The notes under the pieces are model-generated. The model was not told the DNA's origin, ran no database searches, and saw nothing but the letters and a program-made list of their open reading frames with translations. DNA of 64,000 nt from Lysobacter avium (GTDB taxonomy: Bacteria > Pseudomonadota > Gammaproteobacteria > Xanthomonadales > Xanthomonadaceae), in the NCBI RefSeq assembly GCF_015209745.1, contig NZ_CP063657.1:2542001-2606000 (forward strand), in the 5' to 3' direction. Below are positions 1 through 9,372 of this stretch, piece after piece. The number at the start of each line of letters is the position of its first letter. The first letter of the stretch is position 1. The position numbers were made by a program, and so were the translations under genes.

Positions 1-412
1 CGTCGCCGGGCACCACCACGTCAGGGGCGATGTCCGCCAGCGGACGCAGCACGAAGGCGTGTTGCAGGTCCGGCCGCGGGATGCGCAGGTTGCCGGGACC
101 CGACAGCACGCGGTCATCGAACAGGACGATGTCGATGTCCAGGGTGCGATCGCCGAACCGCGGCCCGCTGCGATCGCGCTGGTGCGTGTCCTCCAGCGCG
201 TGCAGCCAGTCGTGCAGGGCCACCGGGTCAAGCTCGGTTTCGATCACCGCCGCGGCGTTGAGGAAATCACTGCCCTCGAACCCCACAGCGCGGGTGCGGT
301 ACACCGGCGAGAGGACCATGTCACCAAAACGCTCTTGCAGTTCCTGCACCGCGCGGCGCAAGTGCAGCACCGGTTCCAGGTTGCTGCCCAGGCTGAGGTA
401 GGCGCAGCTCAC
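1..412 (-). CDS. folK: FolK, 6-hydroxymethyl-7,8-dihydropterin pyrophosphokinase (3' end outside window)
   Basis: FolK transfers pyrophosphate from ATP to hydroxymethyldihydropterin in cytosolic folate synthesis. The minus-strand frame opens with SCAYLSLGSNLEP and continues through VYRTRAVGFEGSDFLNAA, the HQRDR-x-GPRFGDRTLDIDI block and LRIPRPDLQHAFVLRPL. These are the usual FolK landmarks, including the DRTLDID substrate-binding motif. About 137 codons are present and the C-terminus lies beyond position 1. The start is a GTG at 412-410; the nearby ATG at 429 is in another frame and closes after six codons. It lies 13 bases after the upstream channel gene, and with folB in the same run it forms a small folate operon. 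Confidence 0.93.
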   Translation of the reverse strand, partial: MSCAYLSLGSNLEPVLHLRRAVQELQERFGDMVLSPVYRTRAVGFEGSDFLNAAAVIETELDPVALHDWLHALEDTHQRDRSGPRFGDRTLDIDIVLFDDRVLSGPGNLRIPRPDLQHAFVLRPLADIAPDVVVPGD

Positions 413-425
413 GCCGGCGCTCCGG

Positions 426-1817
426 TCATGATTCCAGGTCGTCCGATGTGCCGGCGGGCGGGCGCTCTGCTCGCGGCGCGCCACCGCCCTGATCCGTGGC
501 GGATTGGTCACCCCCATCGGGCTTGTCCAGCTTCGTGCCGCTGCCCGGATCGATCGCATCCAGTGTCGGCGACTGCCGGCCGGTCACCAGCGCTGATACG
601 TCCGCGCCGCTGGGCGCCTGGTACAGGCGCAGGCCGAACTCGGGCAGCATCGCGATCAGGTGGTCGAAGATGTCCGACTGGGTGTTCTCGTACACCGCCC
701 AGGCCACGCTGTTGGTGAAGCAGTAGAGCTCCAGCGGCAGGCCGGTTGCCCCCGGCTCCAGCTGTCGCACCAGCAGGGTCATGTCCTGGTGGATGCCCGG
801 ATGCGCGCGCAGGTAGTGATAGACATACGCGCGGAAGGTACCGATGTTGGTCACCCGGCGGGTGTTGACAGGGTCCTTGCCCTTGGCCAGCAGGTTCTCG
901 TTGTAGGCCTCCAGCTCGTGGCGCTTGTCGTCCAGATACTCGTCGATCAGGGCGATCCGGCGCAGGCGGGAACGCTCTTCCGGCTCCAGGAAGCGCACCG
1001 AGGACTGGTCGATCAACAGCGAGCGCTTGATCCGCCGCCCGCCGGACTCCTGCATGCCGCGCCAGTTCTTGAAGCTGTCGCTGATCAGGCGGTAGGTCGG
1101 GATGGTGGTGACGGTCTTGTCCCAGTTCTGCACCTTGACCGTGTTCAGCGCCATGTCGATCACGTCGCCATCGGCCTGCAGCGAGGGCATCTCGATCCAG
1201 TCGCCGACCCGCAGCATGTCGTTGCTGGACAACTGCACGCTGGCCACCAGCGACAGGATGGTGTCCTTGAACACCAGCATCAGCACCGCGCTCATCGCGC
1301 CGAAACCCGACAGCAGCAGCAACGGCGAGCGCTCGATCAGGGTCGCCACCATGACCACCAGCGCAAACACGAACACCACGATCTTGAGCACCTGCAGGTA
1401 GCCCTTGATCGGCCGCTCGTTGGCGCGGCAGTTGTTCGCGACGTACAGGTCGTTGATCGCGTCCAGAACATTGCTGATCGCCAGCGCGATGGTCAGCACC
1501 ACGAACGCCCAGGCCACGTTGCGCACCACCGTCTCCAACCCGGCGGGCAGGTCGGTGATCGCGGCGATGCCGCTGGCGATGATCAGCGCGGGCACGATAT
1601 TGGCCAGCCGTGCCAGCACCTTGGGCGACATCAGCGCATCGTCCCAGCGCATCGGCGTCGCCTGCACCACGCGGGTGACGACCCGGACCAGGATCATCCG
1701 GGTCAGCCAGTTGGCCAGCCAGGCAGCCAGCGCCAGGCCGGCCAGCTGCAGCACGGTGTAGGCGTAGGGGTAGGCCTGGAGCGGCTCCAGGAAGGCCAGG
1801 TTTTCGAACAGGGTCAT
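426..1817 (-). CDS. ybdG: YbdG-type mechanosensitive ion channel (MscS family)
   Basis: This is an inner-membrane osmotic-release channel of 463 residues. The N-terminal half has several hydrophobic segments, followed by a pore-lining helix rich in G and A around residues 210-240. The beta domain contains VGDWIEMPSLQADGDVID, VQNWDKTVTTIPTYRLISDS and FKNWRGMQESGGRRIKRS. That series is characteristic of the YbdG (MscM) branch rather than MscS itself. The start ATG at 1817 overlaps the folB stop by four bases (ATGA), so the long extension upstream in this frame is only a shadow of folB. Its position between two folate genes suggests co-transcription rather than shared function. Confidence 0.9.
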   Translation of the reverse strand: MTLFENLAFLEPLQAYPYAYTVLQLAGLALAAWLANWLTRMILVRVVTRVVQATPMRWDDALMSPKVLARLANIVPALIIASGIAAITDLPAGLETVVRNVAWAFVVLTIALAISNVLDAINDLYVANNCRANERPIKGYLQVLKIVVFVFALVVMVATLIERSPLLLLSGFGAMSAVLMLVFKDTILSLVASVQLSSNDMLRVGDWIEMPSLQADGDVIDMALNTVKVQNWDKTVTTIPTYRLISDSFKNWRGMQESGGRRIKRSLLIDQSSVRFLEPEERSRLRRIALIDEYLDDKRHELEAYNENLLAKGKDPVNTRRVTNIGTFRAYVYHYLRAHPGIHQDMTLLVRQLEPGATGLPLELYCFTNSVAWAVYENTQSDIFDHLIAMLPEFGLRLYQAPSGADVSALVTGRQSPTLDAIDPGSGTKLDKPDGGDQSATDQGGGAPRAERPPAGTSDDLES

Positions 1818-2179
1818 GGCGCCACCATAGCGGCCGAGCGTTCGATCATCACGCCGACCGAGCGTGCACCGCGCACGGCGCCGGGCTTGCCCAGCTTCAG
1901 GCGCACATGGGCCACCCCGAACTCCTCCAGGATCAGCGCCGCGACGCGCTCGGCCAGGGTCTCGACCAGGCCGAAGTCGGACTCGCCGACGTAGGCGATG
2001 ATCCGCTTGCTGACCGCCTTGTAGTTGAGGGTGTCCCCGATGGCATCGCTGGCGGCCGGAATCCGGTTGTCGAAGCCCATCTCGACGTCGAAGACCAGCG
2101 GCTGCCGGATCCGGCGTTCCCAGTCGTAGATGCCGATCAGGGCCTCCACTTGCAGCCCTTCGATGAATACCTTGTCCAT
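1814..2179 (-). CDS. folB: FolB, dihydroneopterin aldolase
   Basis: FolB cleaves 7,8-dihydroneopterin to hydroxymethyldihydropterin, the substrate of FolK. The 121-residue length matches the family. It begins MDKVFIEGLQVEALIGIYDWE, the standard FolB N-terminus, and carries TLNYKAVSKRI and FGLVETLAERVA, which includes the catalytic-region ET. The C-terminus has the short KPGAVRGARSVGVMIER strand. The stop overlaps the start of the YbdG-like gene, so the two are translationally coupled, and folK follows downstream. Confidence 0.95.
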   Translation of the reverse strand: MDKVFIEGLQVEALIGIYDWERRIRQPLVFDVEMGFDNRIPAASDAIGDTLNYKAVSKRIIAYVGESDFGLVETLAERVAALILEEFGVAHVRLKLGKPGAVRGARSVGVMIERSAAMVAP

Positions 2180-2293
2180 AAACGGTTACCTGTGTGTGCC
2201 AACTGCGCAATAGAGCAGCGCATGAAAAATGGATTGGGCGTCGCGCGCGCGGGCGCGCTGGCGCGGTCGGTCGATACCCCGTCGTACCGCCGC

Positions 2294-3316
2294 TCAGAGC
2301 GCCGGCAGGGTCGCCATGTCCCAGCGCGGCCAGACCTGGACGCTGGCATCGCCGTGTTGCCCGGCCTGCAGGCGAAGTGCACCGGCGAAGGCGATCATCG
2401 CGCCGTTGTCGGTGCAGAACGCCGGCCGCGGGAAGCTGACCCGGCCGCCGCGCCGGGCAGCCATGGCCTGCAGTTTCTCCCGCAGCCGCACATTCGCGCC
2501 CACCCCGCCGGCGACCACCAGCGTCTCGCAGCCGGCCGCTTCCAGGGCGCGCTCGCACTTGATCGCCAGCGTGTCCACCACCGCCTCCTCGAACGCCCGG
2601 GCGATGTCGGCCCGGGCCTGGTCCGACTGGTCACTGTCGCGCCAGGCGAGCATGACCTGGGTCTTGAGCCCGCTGAAGCTGAAATCCAGTCCCGGGCGGT
2701 TGGTCATCGGCCGCGGGAAACGGTAGGCCCCGGCGACCCCCTGGCCCGCGAGCGCGGCAAGTTGCGGCCCGCCGGGGTACGGCAGCCCCATCAGCTTGGC
2801 GGTCTTGTCAAAGGCCTCCCCGGCGGCATCGTCCAGCGTCTCGCCCAGCAGTCGATAGCTGCCGATCGCATCCACCGCGATCAGCTGGGTATGCCCGCCC
2901 GATACCAGCAAGGCCACGAACGGCGGTTCCGGGCGGCCCAACGGGTCGTCCTCCAGCAGCGGTGCCAGCAGGTGGCCTTCCATGTGGTGGACCGCGATCG
3001 CCGGTTTGTCCAGCGCCCATGCCAGCGAACGCGCCACGCCGGCGCCGACCAGCAACGCGCCCACCAGCCCGGGACCGGCGGTGTAGGCCACCCCGTCGAT
3101 GTCGGCAACGGCCATGCCCGCCTCATAGAGGGTCTGGCGGATCAGCGGCAGCAACTTGCGCACGTGGTCGCGACTGGCCAGTTCCGGCACCACGCCGCCA
3201 TACTCCGCATGCAGCGCAATCTGGCTGTAAAGCGCATGCGCCAGCAGGCCCTCGCGGGTGTCGTAGACGGCCACGCCGGTTTCGTCGCAACTGGTTTCTA
3301 TGCCCAGGACTTTCAT
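2294..3316 (-). CDS. tsaD: TsaD, tRNA N6-threonylcarbamoyladenosine transferase
   Basis: TsaD moves the threonylcarbamoyl group to A37 of ANN-decoding tRNAs, working with TsaB and TsaE. The 340-residue product starts [19 protein letters not shown], the signature of the Kae1/TsaD family. It has the metal-binding [11 protein letters not shown] motif near residue 110, LVSGGHTQL, and the ATP-site [11 protein letters not shown] near residue 275. The start at 3316 was chosen because the product then begins at the conserved [12 protein letters not shown]; the upstream extension in frame is not conserved sequence. It is divergent from rpsU, the order usual in many gammaproteobacteria. Confidence 0.97.
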   Translation of the reverse strand: MKVLGIETSCDETGVAVYDTREGLLAHALYSQIALHAEYGGVVPELASRDHVRKLLPLIRQTLYEAGMAVADIDGVAYTAGPGLVGALLVGAGVARSLAWALDKPAIAVHHMEGHLLAPLLEDDPLGRPEPPFVALLVSGGHTQLIAVDAIGSYRLLGETLDDAAGEAFDKTAKLMGLPYPGGPQLAALAGQGVAGAYRFPRPMTNRPGLDFSFSGLKTQVMLAWRDSDQSDQARADIARAFEEAVVDTLAIKCERALEAAGCETLVVAGGVGANVRLREKLQAMAARRGGRVSFPRPAFCTDNGAMIAFAGALRLQAGQHGDASVQVWPRWDMATLPAL

Positions 3317-3420
3317 TGGCGGTATGCGGCCTGACCGCAATCGGGGATGGCAGCAGGGTACTCCAGCCGCCCCAACGCCACGTATCTGTCGGGATTGTGC
3401 GTCGTGATGTGCGTGGTGAC

Positions 3421-3450
3421 TTGCATAGGCGATGCGGGCCTCGCTATCAT
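3421..3450 (+). promoter_or_regulatory. Possible sigma-70 promoter for rpsU
   Basis: A -10-like TATCAT (3445-3450) lies 18 bases after a weak -35-like TTGCAT (3421-3426). It is about 50 bases upstream of the rpsU ATG in the tsaD/rpsU divergent gap. The -10 matches consensus at five of six positions; the -35 matches at only three. Confidence 0.4.
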
Positions 3451-3500
3451 ATGCGGCTCGCCCGGACTTGCCGGGCAGTTCACCCGAACCGAGATACCGC

Positions 3501-3716
3501 ATGCCCGCCGTTAAAGTCCGCGAAAACGAGCCATTCGAGTTTGCCCTGCGTCGCTTCAAGCGCACCTGCGAAAAGGCCGGCGTCCTCGCCGAGACCCGCA
3601 AGCGCGAGTACTACGAAAAGCCGACCCAGGAGCGCAAGCGCAAGGCCGCAGCCGCCGTCAAGCGCCAGTCCCGTCGCGTCGCACGCGATGTGACCAAGCG
3701 TCAGCGCCTGTACTGA
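3501..3716 (+). CDS. rpsU: Ribosomal protein bS21
   Basis: bS21 is a 71-residue basic protein of the 30S subunit that helps translation initiation. The sequence begins [20 protein letters not shown] and includes [14 protein letters not shown] and the Arg/Lys-rich C-terminal helix. Length and sequence match the family fully. It is the first gene of the rpsU-yqeY-yihY-dnaG run, and a terminator-like hairpin follows before yqeY, which may set the relative expression of the ribosomal protein and the primase. Confidence 0.98.
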   Translation: MPAVKVRENEPFEFALRRFKRTCEKAGVLAETRKREYYEKPTQERKRKAAAAVKRQSRRVARDVTKRQRLY

Positions 3717-3830
3717 TCGCCTGGTAGAATGGGCTGGATCCGGCGCTGCACAGGCGCTGTTGATCAGATTCCGTTCGACCCAGTTACCCTGACCTCGCCG
3801 GCAACGTCGCGGTCCGGGCCTCAAGCAGCA

Positions 3831-3865
3831 AGCCGGCCGCGCCACGATGCGCCGCCGGCTTTTTG
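3831..3865 (+). terminator. Intrinsic terminator or attenuator after rpsU
   Basis: AGCCGGCCGCGC and GCGCCGCCGGCT can pair with one mismatch around a short loop (ACGAT region), and a run of five T follows. It lies 115 bases after the rpsU stop and 30 bases before the yqeY start. That placement suggests partial termination between the ribosomal protein and downstream genes. Confidence 0.65.
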
Positions 3866-3895
3866 TGTCCGCCGATTTCCTGCCGAGAACCTGCC

Positions 3896-4342
3896 ATGAC
3901 CCTCAAGCAACAGCTCACCGATGACATGAAGACCGCGATGAAGAGCGGTGCCAAGCACGATCTGGGCGTGATCCGCCTGATGCTGGCAGCGATCAAGCAG
4001 AAGGAAGTCGACGAGAGGATCGAGCTGGATGACGCCCAGGTACTGGCGATCCTCGACAAGATGGTCAAGCAGCGCCGCGACTCCGTCAGCCAGTTCGAAG
4101 CGGCCGCGCGCGAGGACCTGGCCGTGATCGAGCGCGAGGAGATCGTGGTGATCGAGCGTTACCTGCCGGCCAAGCTCGACGGAGCCGCCATCAGCGCCGC
4201 CATCGACGCGGCGCTCAGCGAAACCGGCGCGACCGGGCCGGCCGACATCGGCAAGCTGATGGGCGTGCTGAAGCCGAAACTCGCCGGCCAGGCCGACATG
4301 GGCCTGGTGTCGAAGCTGGTGAAGCAGCGCCTGAGCGCATAA
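3896..4342 (+). CDS. yqeY: GatB/YqeY domain protein
   Basis: A 148-residue YqeY-family protein, related to the tail domain of the GatB amidotransferase subunit. Its exact role is unknown, though a link to tRNA is presumed. Visible landmarks are MTLKQQLTDDMKTAMKS, LGVIRLMLAAIKQKEVDE, RRDSVSQFEAAAREDLA, and the C-terminal DIGKLMGVLKPKLAGQADMG helix pair. The start is the ATG at 3896 directly before TLKQQL; an earlier in-frame ATG would add an unconserved 11 residues. It is commonly found between rpsU and dnaG. Confidence 0.93.
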   Translation: MTLKQQLTDDMKTAMKSGAKHDLGVIRLMLAAIKQKEVDERIELDDAQVLAILDKMVKQRRDSVSQFEAAAREDLAVIEREEIVVIERYLPAKLDGAAISAAIDAALSETGATGPADIGKLMGVLKPKLAGQADMGLVSKLVKQRLSA

Positions 4343-4373
4343 GCGCGCATCGCCGCGACCGATCACCGCTGCC

Positions 4374-5312
4374 ATGACGGACCGTCATATGCGCATCCAG
4401 GAACTCACCGAGCGACTGCAACAGAGCTGGCCGGCGAAGTTTGTCCAGCGGTTCATCGCCTACGACATTCTCGCCCTGGCAGCGGCCCTGTCGTTCTTCA
4501 CCCTGCTTTCGCTGGCGCCGCTGGTGGTGATGCTGCTGTGGCTGACGACCTCGCTTTATCCCGTCGCGCAGGGCGAGTTCTTCCACCAGATCGGCCTGCT
4601 GGCGGGCCCGCAGGTGGAGCAAACGGCACGCCTGATCGTGGCCAACGCCGAACAGCAGCCTGGCACCGGCTCGCTCGCGGCGATCCTGGGTACCGCCGCG
4701 CTGCTGGTGGGCGCATCCATGGTGTTCGGCCAGCTGCAGGTGGCGCTGAACCGGGTCTTCCGCAGCGACGCGACCCACCTGGGCGGCGTGCTGGCGTGGG
4801 TGCGCAAGCGCCTGCTGTCCTTCGGCATGGCGCTGGGCGTGGGCTTCCTGCTGGTGGTCTCGATGGCCGCGCAGGCGGCGCTGGCGATCATGCTGCGCTG
4901 GTTGCCCGACCTGATGCCGGTGCTGGCGGAACTGGTGTCGTTCCTGCTCTACACGGTCGTGTTCTCGCTGATCTACCGCCTGCTGCCGGACCGCCCGGTC
5001 AGCCGGCGGCGGGCGCTCCTGGGCGGCGCGATGACCTCGGCGCTGTTCATGGTCGGGCGCTGGGCGATCGGCCTGTACCTGGGCCAGTCCACGCTGGGCA
5101 ACGCCTACGGCCCGGCCGGCGGCCTGGTGGTGATGCTGGTCTGGCTGTACTACTGCGCGGTGGTGTTCCTGGTCGGCGCGCTGATCACCGCGATGCTGGA
5201 TGAACACGCGCGGGTAAAGCGCCGACTGGCCGACGAGCACGCAGCCGGCGAGGCCGCCGAGGCGACCGCCGCGGCGGATCCGGCGGCGACCTCCCACGCC
5301 CCCACTGCCTGA
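4374..5312 (+). CDS. YihY/BrkB-family inner-membrane protein
   Basis: A 312-residue integral membrane protein of the YihY/UPF0761 (formerly 'BrkB') family, whose substrate is unknown. About six hydrophobic segments are visible: ALAAALSFFTLLSLAPLVVM near residue 35, further ones near 100, 150, 185 and 215, and a last near 250-275. The family features AYDILALAAALSFFTLLSLAP and NAYGPAGGLVVMLVWLYY are present. The tail after residue 285 is charged and Ala-rich. It lies in the rpsU-dnaG run, 31 bases after yqeY, which points to co-transcription only. Confidence 0.88.
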   Translation: MTDRHMRIQELTERLQQSWPAKFVQRFIAYDILALAAALSFFTLLSLAPLVVMLLWLTTSLYPVAQGEFFHQIGLLAGPQVEQTARLIVANAEQQPGTGSLAAILGTAALLVGASMVFGQLQVALNRVFRSDATHLGGVLAWVRKRLLSFGMALGVGFLLVVSMAAQAALAIMLRWLPDLMPVLAELVSFLLYTVVFSLIYRLLPDRPVSRRRALLGGAMTSALFMVGRWAIGLYLGQSTLGNAYGPAGGLVVMLVWLYYCAVVFLVGALITAMLDEHARVKRRLADEHAAGEAAEATAAADPAATSHAPTA

Positions 5313-5406
5313 GCCCAGCCGGCGCGCACCGGTACGGCGTCGGTGGCATCCTAACGTCCCCTTCCTGACGAGACGGATGTCCGACGGACACGCCGGACAC
5401 CCCTGT

Positions 5407-7128
5407 ATGGCCCGTATTCCCGACGCCTTCATTGACGACCTGCTCGCCCGCTCCGACCTGGTCGAGGTGATTGGCGCTCGGGTGCCGTTGAAGCGCCAGG
5501 GCAAGGAATACTCCGCCTGTTGCCCGTTCCACGACGAGCGCACGCCCAGTTTCACCGTCTCGCCGGCCAAGCAGTTCTATTACTGCTTCGGCTGCCAGGC
5601 CAGCGGCACCGCGATCAGCTTCCTGATGAACTACGACCGGCTCGAGTTCCTCGATGCGGTCGATGAACTGGCCCGCCACGCCGGCATGGAGGTCCCGCGC
5701 GACACCCTGCAGCGCAACGCCAACCCCGACGGGCAGGCCCTGTTCGACGCGATGGGCGCGGCGGCGGCGTTCTTCCAGCGCCAGCTGGCCCAGAGCCCCA
5801 GGGCCCAGGCCTACCTGGACGGACGCGGGGTCGATGCCGGTATCCGCGAGCGCTTCGGGATCGGCTATGCGCCCGACAGCTTCACCGCACTGCGCGACGC
5901 GCTGGGCACCGACCAGCGCCGGCTCGCGCTGCTGGAACGCGGCGGCCTGTTCTCCAGCAACGACAGCGGACGCAGCTACGACAAGTTCCGCGACCGGGTG
6001 ATCTTCCCCATCCATGACCGCCGCGGCCGGGCGATCGCCTTCGGCGGCCGGGTACTGGATGCCCAGGACAACCCGAAGTACCTCAACTCCCCGGAAACCG
6101 AGCTGTTCCACAAGGGCCGCGAGCTGTACGGCCTTTGGCAGGTGCGCCAGGCGCACAACAGGATCCCGCGGCTGATCGTGGTCGAGGGCTACATGGATGT
6201 CGTTGCGCTGTTCCAGCACGGCGTGGACACGGCAGTGGCGACCCTGGGCACCGCGACCACGCCCGATCACGCCGAACTGCTGTTCCGCAACGCACCGGAC
6301 GTCTACTTCTGTTTCGACGGCGACCGCGCCGGCCGCGCCGCTGCGTGGAAAGCGGTCGAATCGATCCTGCCGCGGATGAAGGACGGCCGCCAGGCGTTCT
6401 TCCTGTTCCTGCCCGATGGCGAGGACCCCGACAGCATCGTGCGCGCCGAAGGCGCCGCCGGCTTCGACAAGCGCCTGGCCGGGGCCACGCCGCTGTCGCA
6501 GTTCCTGTTTGACTCGCTGTCGGTCGACGCCAACCTGACGACGTTGGAGGGCAAGGGTCGGCTGGCCGAGCGCGCCAAACCGCTGCTGGCGCAGATCCCC
6601 GACGGCGCCTTCGCCGACCTGATGCAGCAGCGCCTGACCGCGTTGACCGGTGTGGGCGCGCGCGAGCCGGCATCTCCTCCGCGACCGGCCGCACTGCGCA
6701 GCCGCAACAGCCATGGCGTGGCGGCACCGCGCCGCAGCCTGGTGCGCACGGCGATCATGCTGTTGCTGCACCAGCCAGCGCTGGCGATGGAACTCGAGCC
6801 GCCCTTCCCGTTTGCCAGCCTGCAGCAGCCCGGGGTGGACCTGCTGCTGGATGTGCTGGGGGTGATCTTTGAACGCCCGGACATCACCACCGGCGCGCTG
6901 GTCGCCCACTTCGAAGGCCGCGACGAGCACGCCGCTTTGCAGAAGCTGGCGGCGACGACGGTGCCCGGCGACGACGCCGCGCCGCGGACGATCCTGCTCG
7001 ACACCATCGCCCAGCTCGACCGCCAGAGCCGGCACCAGCGCCTGACCGAGTTGCAGAGCCGGTTGGCCAGCCTCGGCGATGAGGAGAAGGCCGAGCTGCG
7101 CGCTTTGTTGAGCACGCGTTTCGACTAG
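5407..7128 (+). CDS. dnaG: DnaG primase
   Basis: DnaG makes RNA primers at the replication fork together with DnaB. The 573-residue product has the N-terminal zinc ribbon (C39, H42, C60, C63), the RNA-polymerase-like core, the TOPRIM motif VVEGYMDVVAL and the DGDRAGRAAA metal site. A C-terminal helicase-interaction region begins after residue about 430. The start chosen is the ATG giving MARIPDAFIDDLLARSD, which matches the family N-terminus; an ATG 30 bases upstream adds ten unconserved residues. It is the last gene of the rpsU run. No rpoD follows: cyoE is convergent instead. Confidence 0.97.
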   Translation: MARIPDAFIDDLLARSDLVEVIGARVPLKRQGKEYSACCPFHDERTPSFTVSPAKQFYYCFGCQASGTAISFLMNYDRLEFLDAVDELARHAGMEVPRDTLQRNANPDGQALFDAMGAAAAFFQRQLAQSPRAQAYLDGRGVDAGIRERFGIGYAPDSFTALRDALGTDQRRLALLERGGLFSSNDSGRSYDKFRDRVIFPIHDRRGRAIAFGGRVLDAQDNPKYLNSPETELFHKGRELYGLWQVRQAHNRIPRLIVVEGYMDVVALFQHGVDTAVATLGTATTPDHAELLFRNAPDVYFCFDGDRAGRAAAWKAVESILPRMKDGRQAFFLFLPDGEDPDSIVRAEGAAGFDKRLAGATPLSQFLFDSLSVDANLTTLEGKGRLAERAKPLLAQIPDGAFADLMQQRLTALTGVGAREPASPPRPAALRSRNSHGVAAPRRSLVRTAIMLLLHQPALAMELEPPFPFASLQQPGVDLLLDVLGVIFERPDITTGALVAHFEGRDEHAALQKLAATTVPGDDAAPRTILLDTIAQLDRQSRHQRLTELQSRLASLGDEEKAELRALLSTRFD

Positions 7129-7188
7129 CGTCGGCAGCTCCGCGGCCACGAGACCCGGCCGCACCCCGCCCGCCGGCCCACGTCGCCC

Positions 7189-8124
7189 TCAGCCAACCGG
7201 GACGAACTCCAGCGGCGAGCCCGGCTGCAGGAACGGCAGCAGCCAGTGGTCCAGCAGCAGGAAGGCGAACAGGGCCATCAGGTAGACGATGGAGAACCCG
7301 AACACCTTCATCGCGTACATCTCGTCGGGCGGATCCATCAGGCGCCACGCGTAGTACAGGAACGCCGCGCCCAGCACCGCCGCGCCGCCCAGGTACAGAT
7401 CGCCGCTCATGCCGATGATCCGCGGCAGCATCGTCACCAGCACCAGCAACACGGTGTAGAACAGGATCTGCCAGCGGGTGTATTCCACGCCATGGGTCAC
7501 CGGCAGCATCGGCACCAGCGCCTTGGCGTAATCGGCGCGGCGGAAAATTGCCAGCGCCCAGAAATGCGGTGGCGTCCACACGAAGATGATCAGCACCAGC
7601 AACAGCGCGTGCGCCCAGTCCCACGGATTCTGCATGCCGGTCACGGCCGACCACCCGAGCAACGGCGGAGCCGCGCCGGCGAGCCCGCCGATGACGATGT
7701 TCTGCGACGTGGCGTGCTTGAGATACACGGTGTAGATCACCGCGTAGCCGATCATCGAGGCGAATGTCAGCACCGCGGTGAGGACGTTCACCCAAACCAG
7801 CAGGATCAGCATCGAGAGCCCCGCCAGCGCCAACGCGAACAGCAGTGCCTGCCGGGGAGTGACCTGCCCGACCACGATCGGCCGCCACGAGGTGCGGGTC
7901 ATTTCCGCATCGATGCGCGCATCCAGCAACTGGTTGATGGTGGCCGCCGACGCTGCCGCCAGCCAGATGCCGAGGAAGCCCAGAACCGACTCCTTCAGCG
8001 GCGGCAAGCCTGGCACGGCGAGGAACATGCCGATCGCCGCGGTAAAGATGATCAAGGCGACCACCCGCGGCTTGGTCAGCGACCAGTACTCCCGGCACAC
8101 CTTGGCGAACGTGCGCGCCATCAT
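7189..8124 (-). CDS. cyoE: Protoheme IX farnesyltransferase (heme O synthase)
   Basis: This enzyme (CyoE/CtaB) adds a farnesyl group to heme B, giving heme O, the precursor of heme A for the aa3 oxidase encoded beside it. The product is 311 residues with seven to nine membrane helices and the UbiA-type polyprenyl-diphosphate motif [15 protein letters not shown] near residue 65. A second acidic/aromatic loop, [11 protein letters not shown], lies near residue 185. The start ATG at 8124 overlaps the ctaA stop (ATGA), so translation is coupled to heme A synthase. It is the last gene of the oxidase cluster. Confidence 0.96.
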   Translation of the reverse strand: MMARTFAKVCREYWSLTKPRVVALIIFTAAIGMFLAVPGLPPLKESVLGFLGIWLAAASAATINQLLDARIDAEMTRTSWRPIVVGQVTPRQALLFALALAGLSMLILLVWVNVLTAVLTFASMIGYAVIYTVYLKHATSQNIVIGGLAGAAPPLLGWSAVTGMQNPWDWAHALLLVLIIFVWTPPHFWALAIFRRADYAKALVPMLPVTHGVEYTRWQILFYTVLLVLVTMLPRIIGMSGDLYLGGAAVLGAAFLYYAWRLMDPPDEMYAMKVFGFSIVYLMALFAFLLLDHWLLPFLQPGSPLEFVPVG

Positions 8125-9320
8125 GCGTCCGGAGCGCGCAGACGCGCGAGCAGGGACACCAGGACAAACAGCAGCAGTACCGCGCCGGCGTTGTGCAGCA
8201 CCGCCGTCCACAGCGGCAGGGCCAGTTTCACGTTGGCGATCCCCAGGCTGGCCTGGGCGATGATCGCCACGCCCAGCGCCGTCGCCCACCCGCGGATCCC
8301 CGGCGTACGCGAAAGGCGCACCGCCAGCCATAGCAGGTAGATAAACAGCACCACCGCCATCAGGCGATGTGCCATCTGGATCGCGATGCGGCTGGCGCCG
8401 TCCAGCACCCCGCCCTCGTAGTCCACCCCGATGCCGCGCCACAGTACGAAGCCTTCACGGAAGTCGGTCGGCGGCCACCAGCGGCCCACGCAGGTCGGGA
8501 AATCAGTCCCACACGCGAGCGCCGCGTAATTGGCACTGGTCCAGCCCCCCAGCGCGATCTGCATGGCGAGCAGGACCAGCCCGGCCAGGATCCAGCGGCG
8601 CAGTTTCAGCGCATCGGCAAGCCGGATCGGCAGGTCGGTGGCGCGCCACGCCATCCACAACAGCAGCGAGAACGTGAGCAGCCCGCCCAGCAGATGGCCC
8701 ATCACCACCAGCGGCTTCAGCAGCCAGGTGACCGTCCACATTCCCAGCAACGCCTGGAAAACGATCACCCCGAGCGTGAAAACGGCAACCCGCGCCAGGT
8801 CCAGATTGCTCCAGCGCAGCGCCGCAAACATCAGCACCGCCTCGCCCGCCAATGCAAGTACGGCGGCGGGCACGTGCATGCCGCGCATGTACAGCGGGAT
8901 CGCCACGGCGACCATCAGCGAGGCGGCGATGACCTGCGCCACCCCGTAATGGCGTCGGCGGGCGGCCAGCAGTGCGAGAGCGAGCGTGAGGACGCCCAGT
9001 GCGCCGGCGATCATGCGGTGGAACTGTTCGCGCCAGGCCTTGTGCACCTCGACCGGACGGATCGCAATGGCCGCGTGGCCGTCTCCCTGGTCCACGGTGG
9101 TGGGCCAGGCCGCACGGCCATAGCACGTCGGCCAGTCGGGGCAGCTCAGGCCGGCATCGGACAGGCGGACGAACGCGCCAAACACGATCACCCCGACGGC
9201 CAGCAGCACCGCCAGCCATGCCAGGCGGTGGAAATTGCGCGTGGGCCGGACCGTGGTGGGGCGGACGGGTTTATCGCCGGGTCGGGGACCGGGCGAAAGC
9301 TCGGAGATGGGGGCAGTCAT
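8121..9320 (-). CDS. ctaA: Heme A synthase (CtaA/COX15)
   Basis: CtaA oxidises the C8 methyl of heme O to a formyl group, producing heme A in the inner membrane. The 399-residue protein has eight predicted helices and the conserved pieces [19 protein letters not shown] near residue 50 and [10 protein letters not shown] near residue 100. It also has [13 protein letters not shown] near residue 210 and [10 protein letters not shown] near residue 315; these contain the heme-ligating His residues. The Cys pair in [10 protein letters not shown] corresponds to the extracytoplasmic loop. It overlaps cyoE by four bases and follows the SCO-like gene by 52 bases. Confidence 0.95.
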   Translation of the reverse strand: MTAPISELSPGPRPGDKPVRPTTVRPTRNFHRLAWLAVLLAVGVIVFGAFVRLSDAGLSCPDWPTCYGRAAWPTTVDQGDGHAAIAIRPVEVHKAWREQFHRMIAGALGVLTLALALLAARRRHYGVAQVIAASLMVAVAIPLYMRGMHVPAAVLALAGEAVLMFAALRWSNLDLARVAVFTLGVIVFQALLGMWTVTWLLKPLVVMGHLLGGLLTFSLLLWMAWRATDLPIRLADALKLRRWILAGLVLLAMQIALGGWTSANYAALACGTDFPTCVGRWWPPTDFREGFVLWRGIGVDYEGGVLDGASRIAIQMAHRLMAVVLFIYLLWLAVRLSRTPGIRGWATALGVAIIAQASLGIANVKLALPLWTAVLHNAGAVLLLFVLVSLLARLRAPDA

Positions 9321-9372
9321 GCAGGTCTCTTGCGGTGGAACGGCATCGAGCGTGACGCGGACAGTAACCCGA

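Noticed and set aside
3725..3730. TAGAAT as a promoter for yqeY
   Set aside because: No acceptable -35 element lies 16-18 bases upstream, and the terminator-like hairpin lies downstream of it.
5185..7164. Open frame of 659 codons antisense to dnaG
   Set aside because: It is the reverse complement shadow of a conserved primase gene; composition is Arg/Ala/Gly/His-rich and lacks domains.
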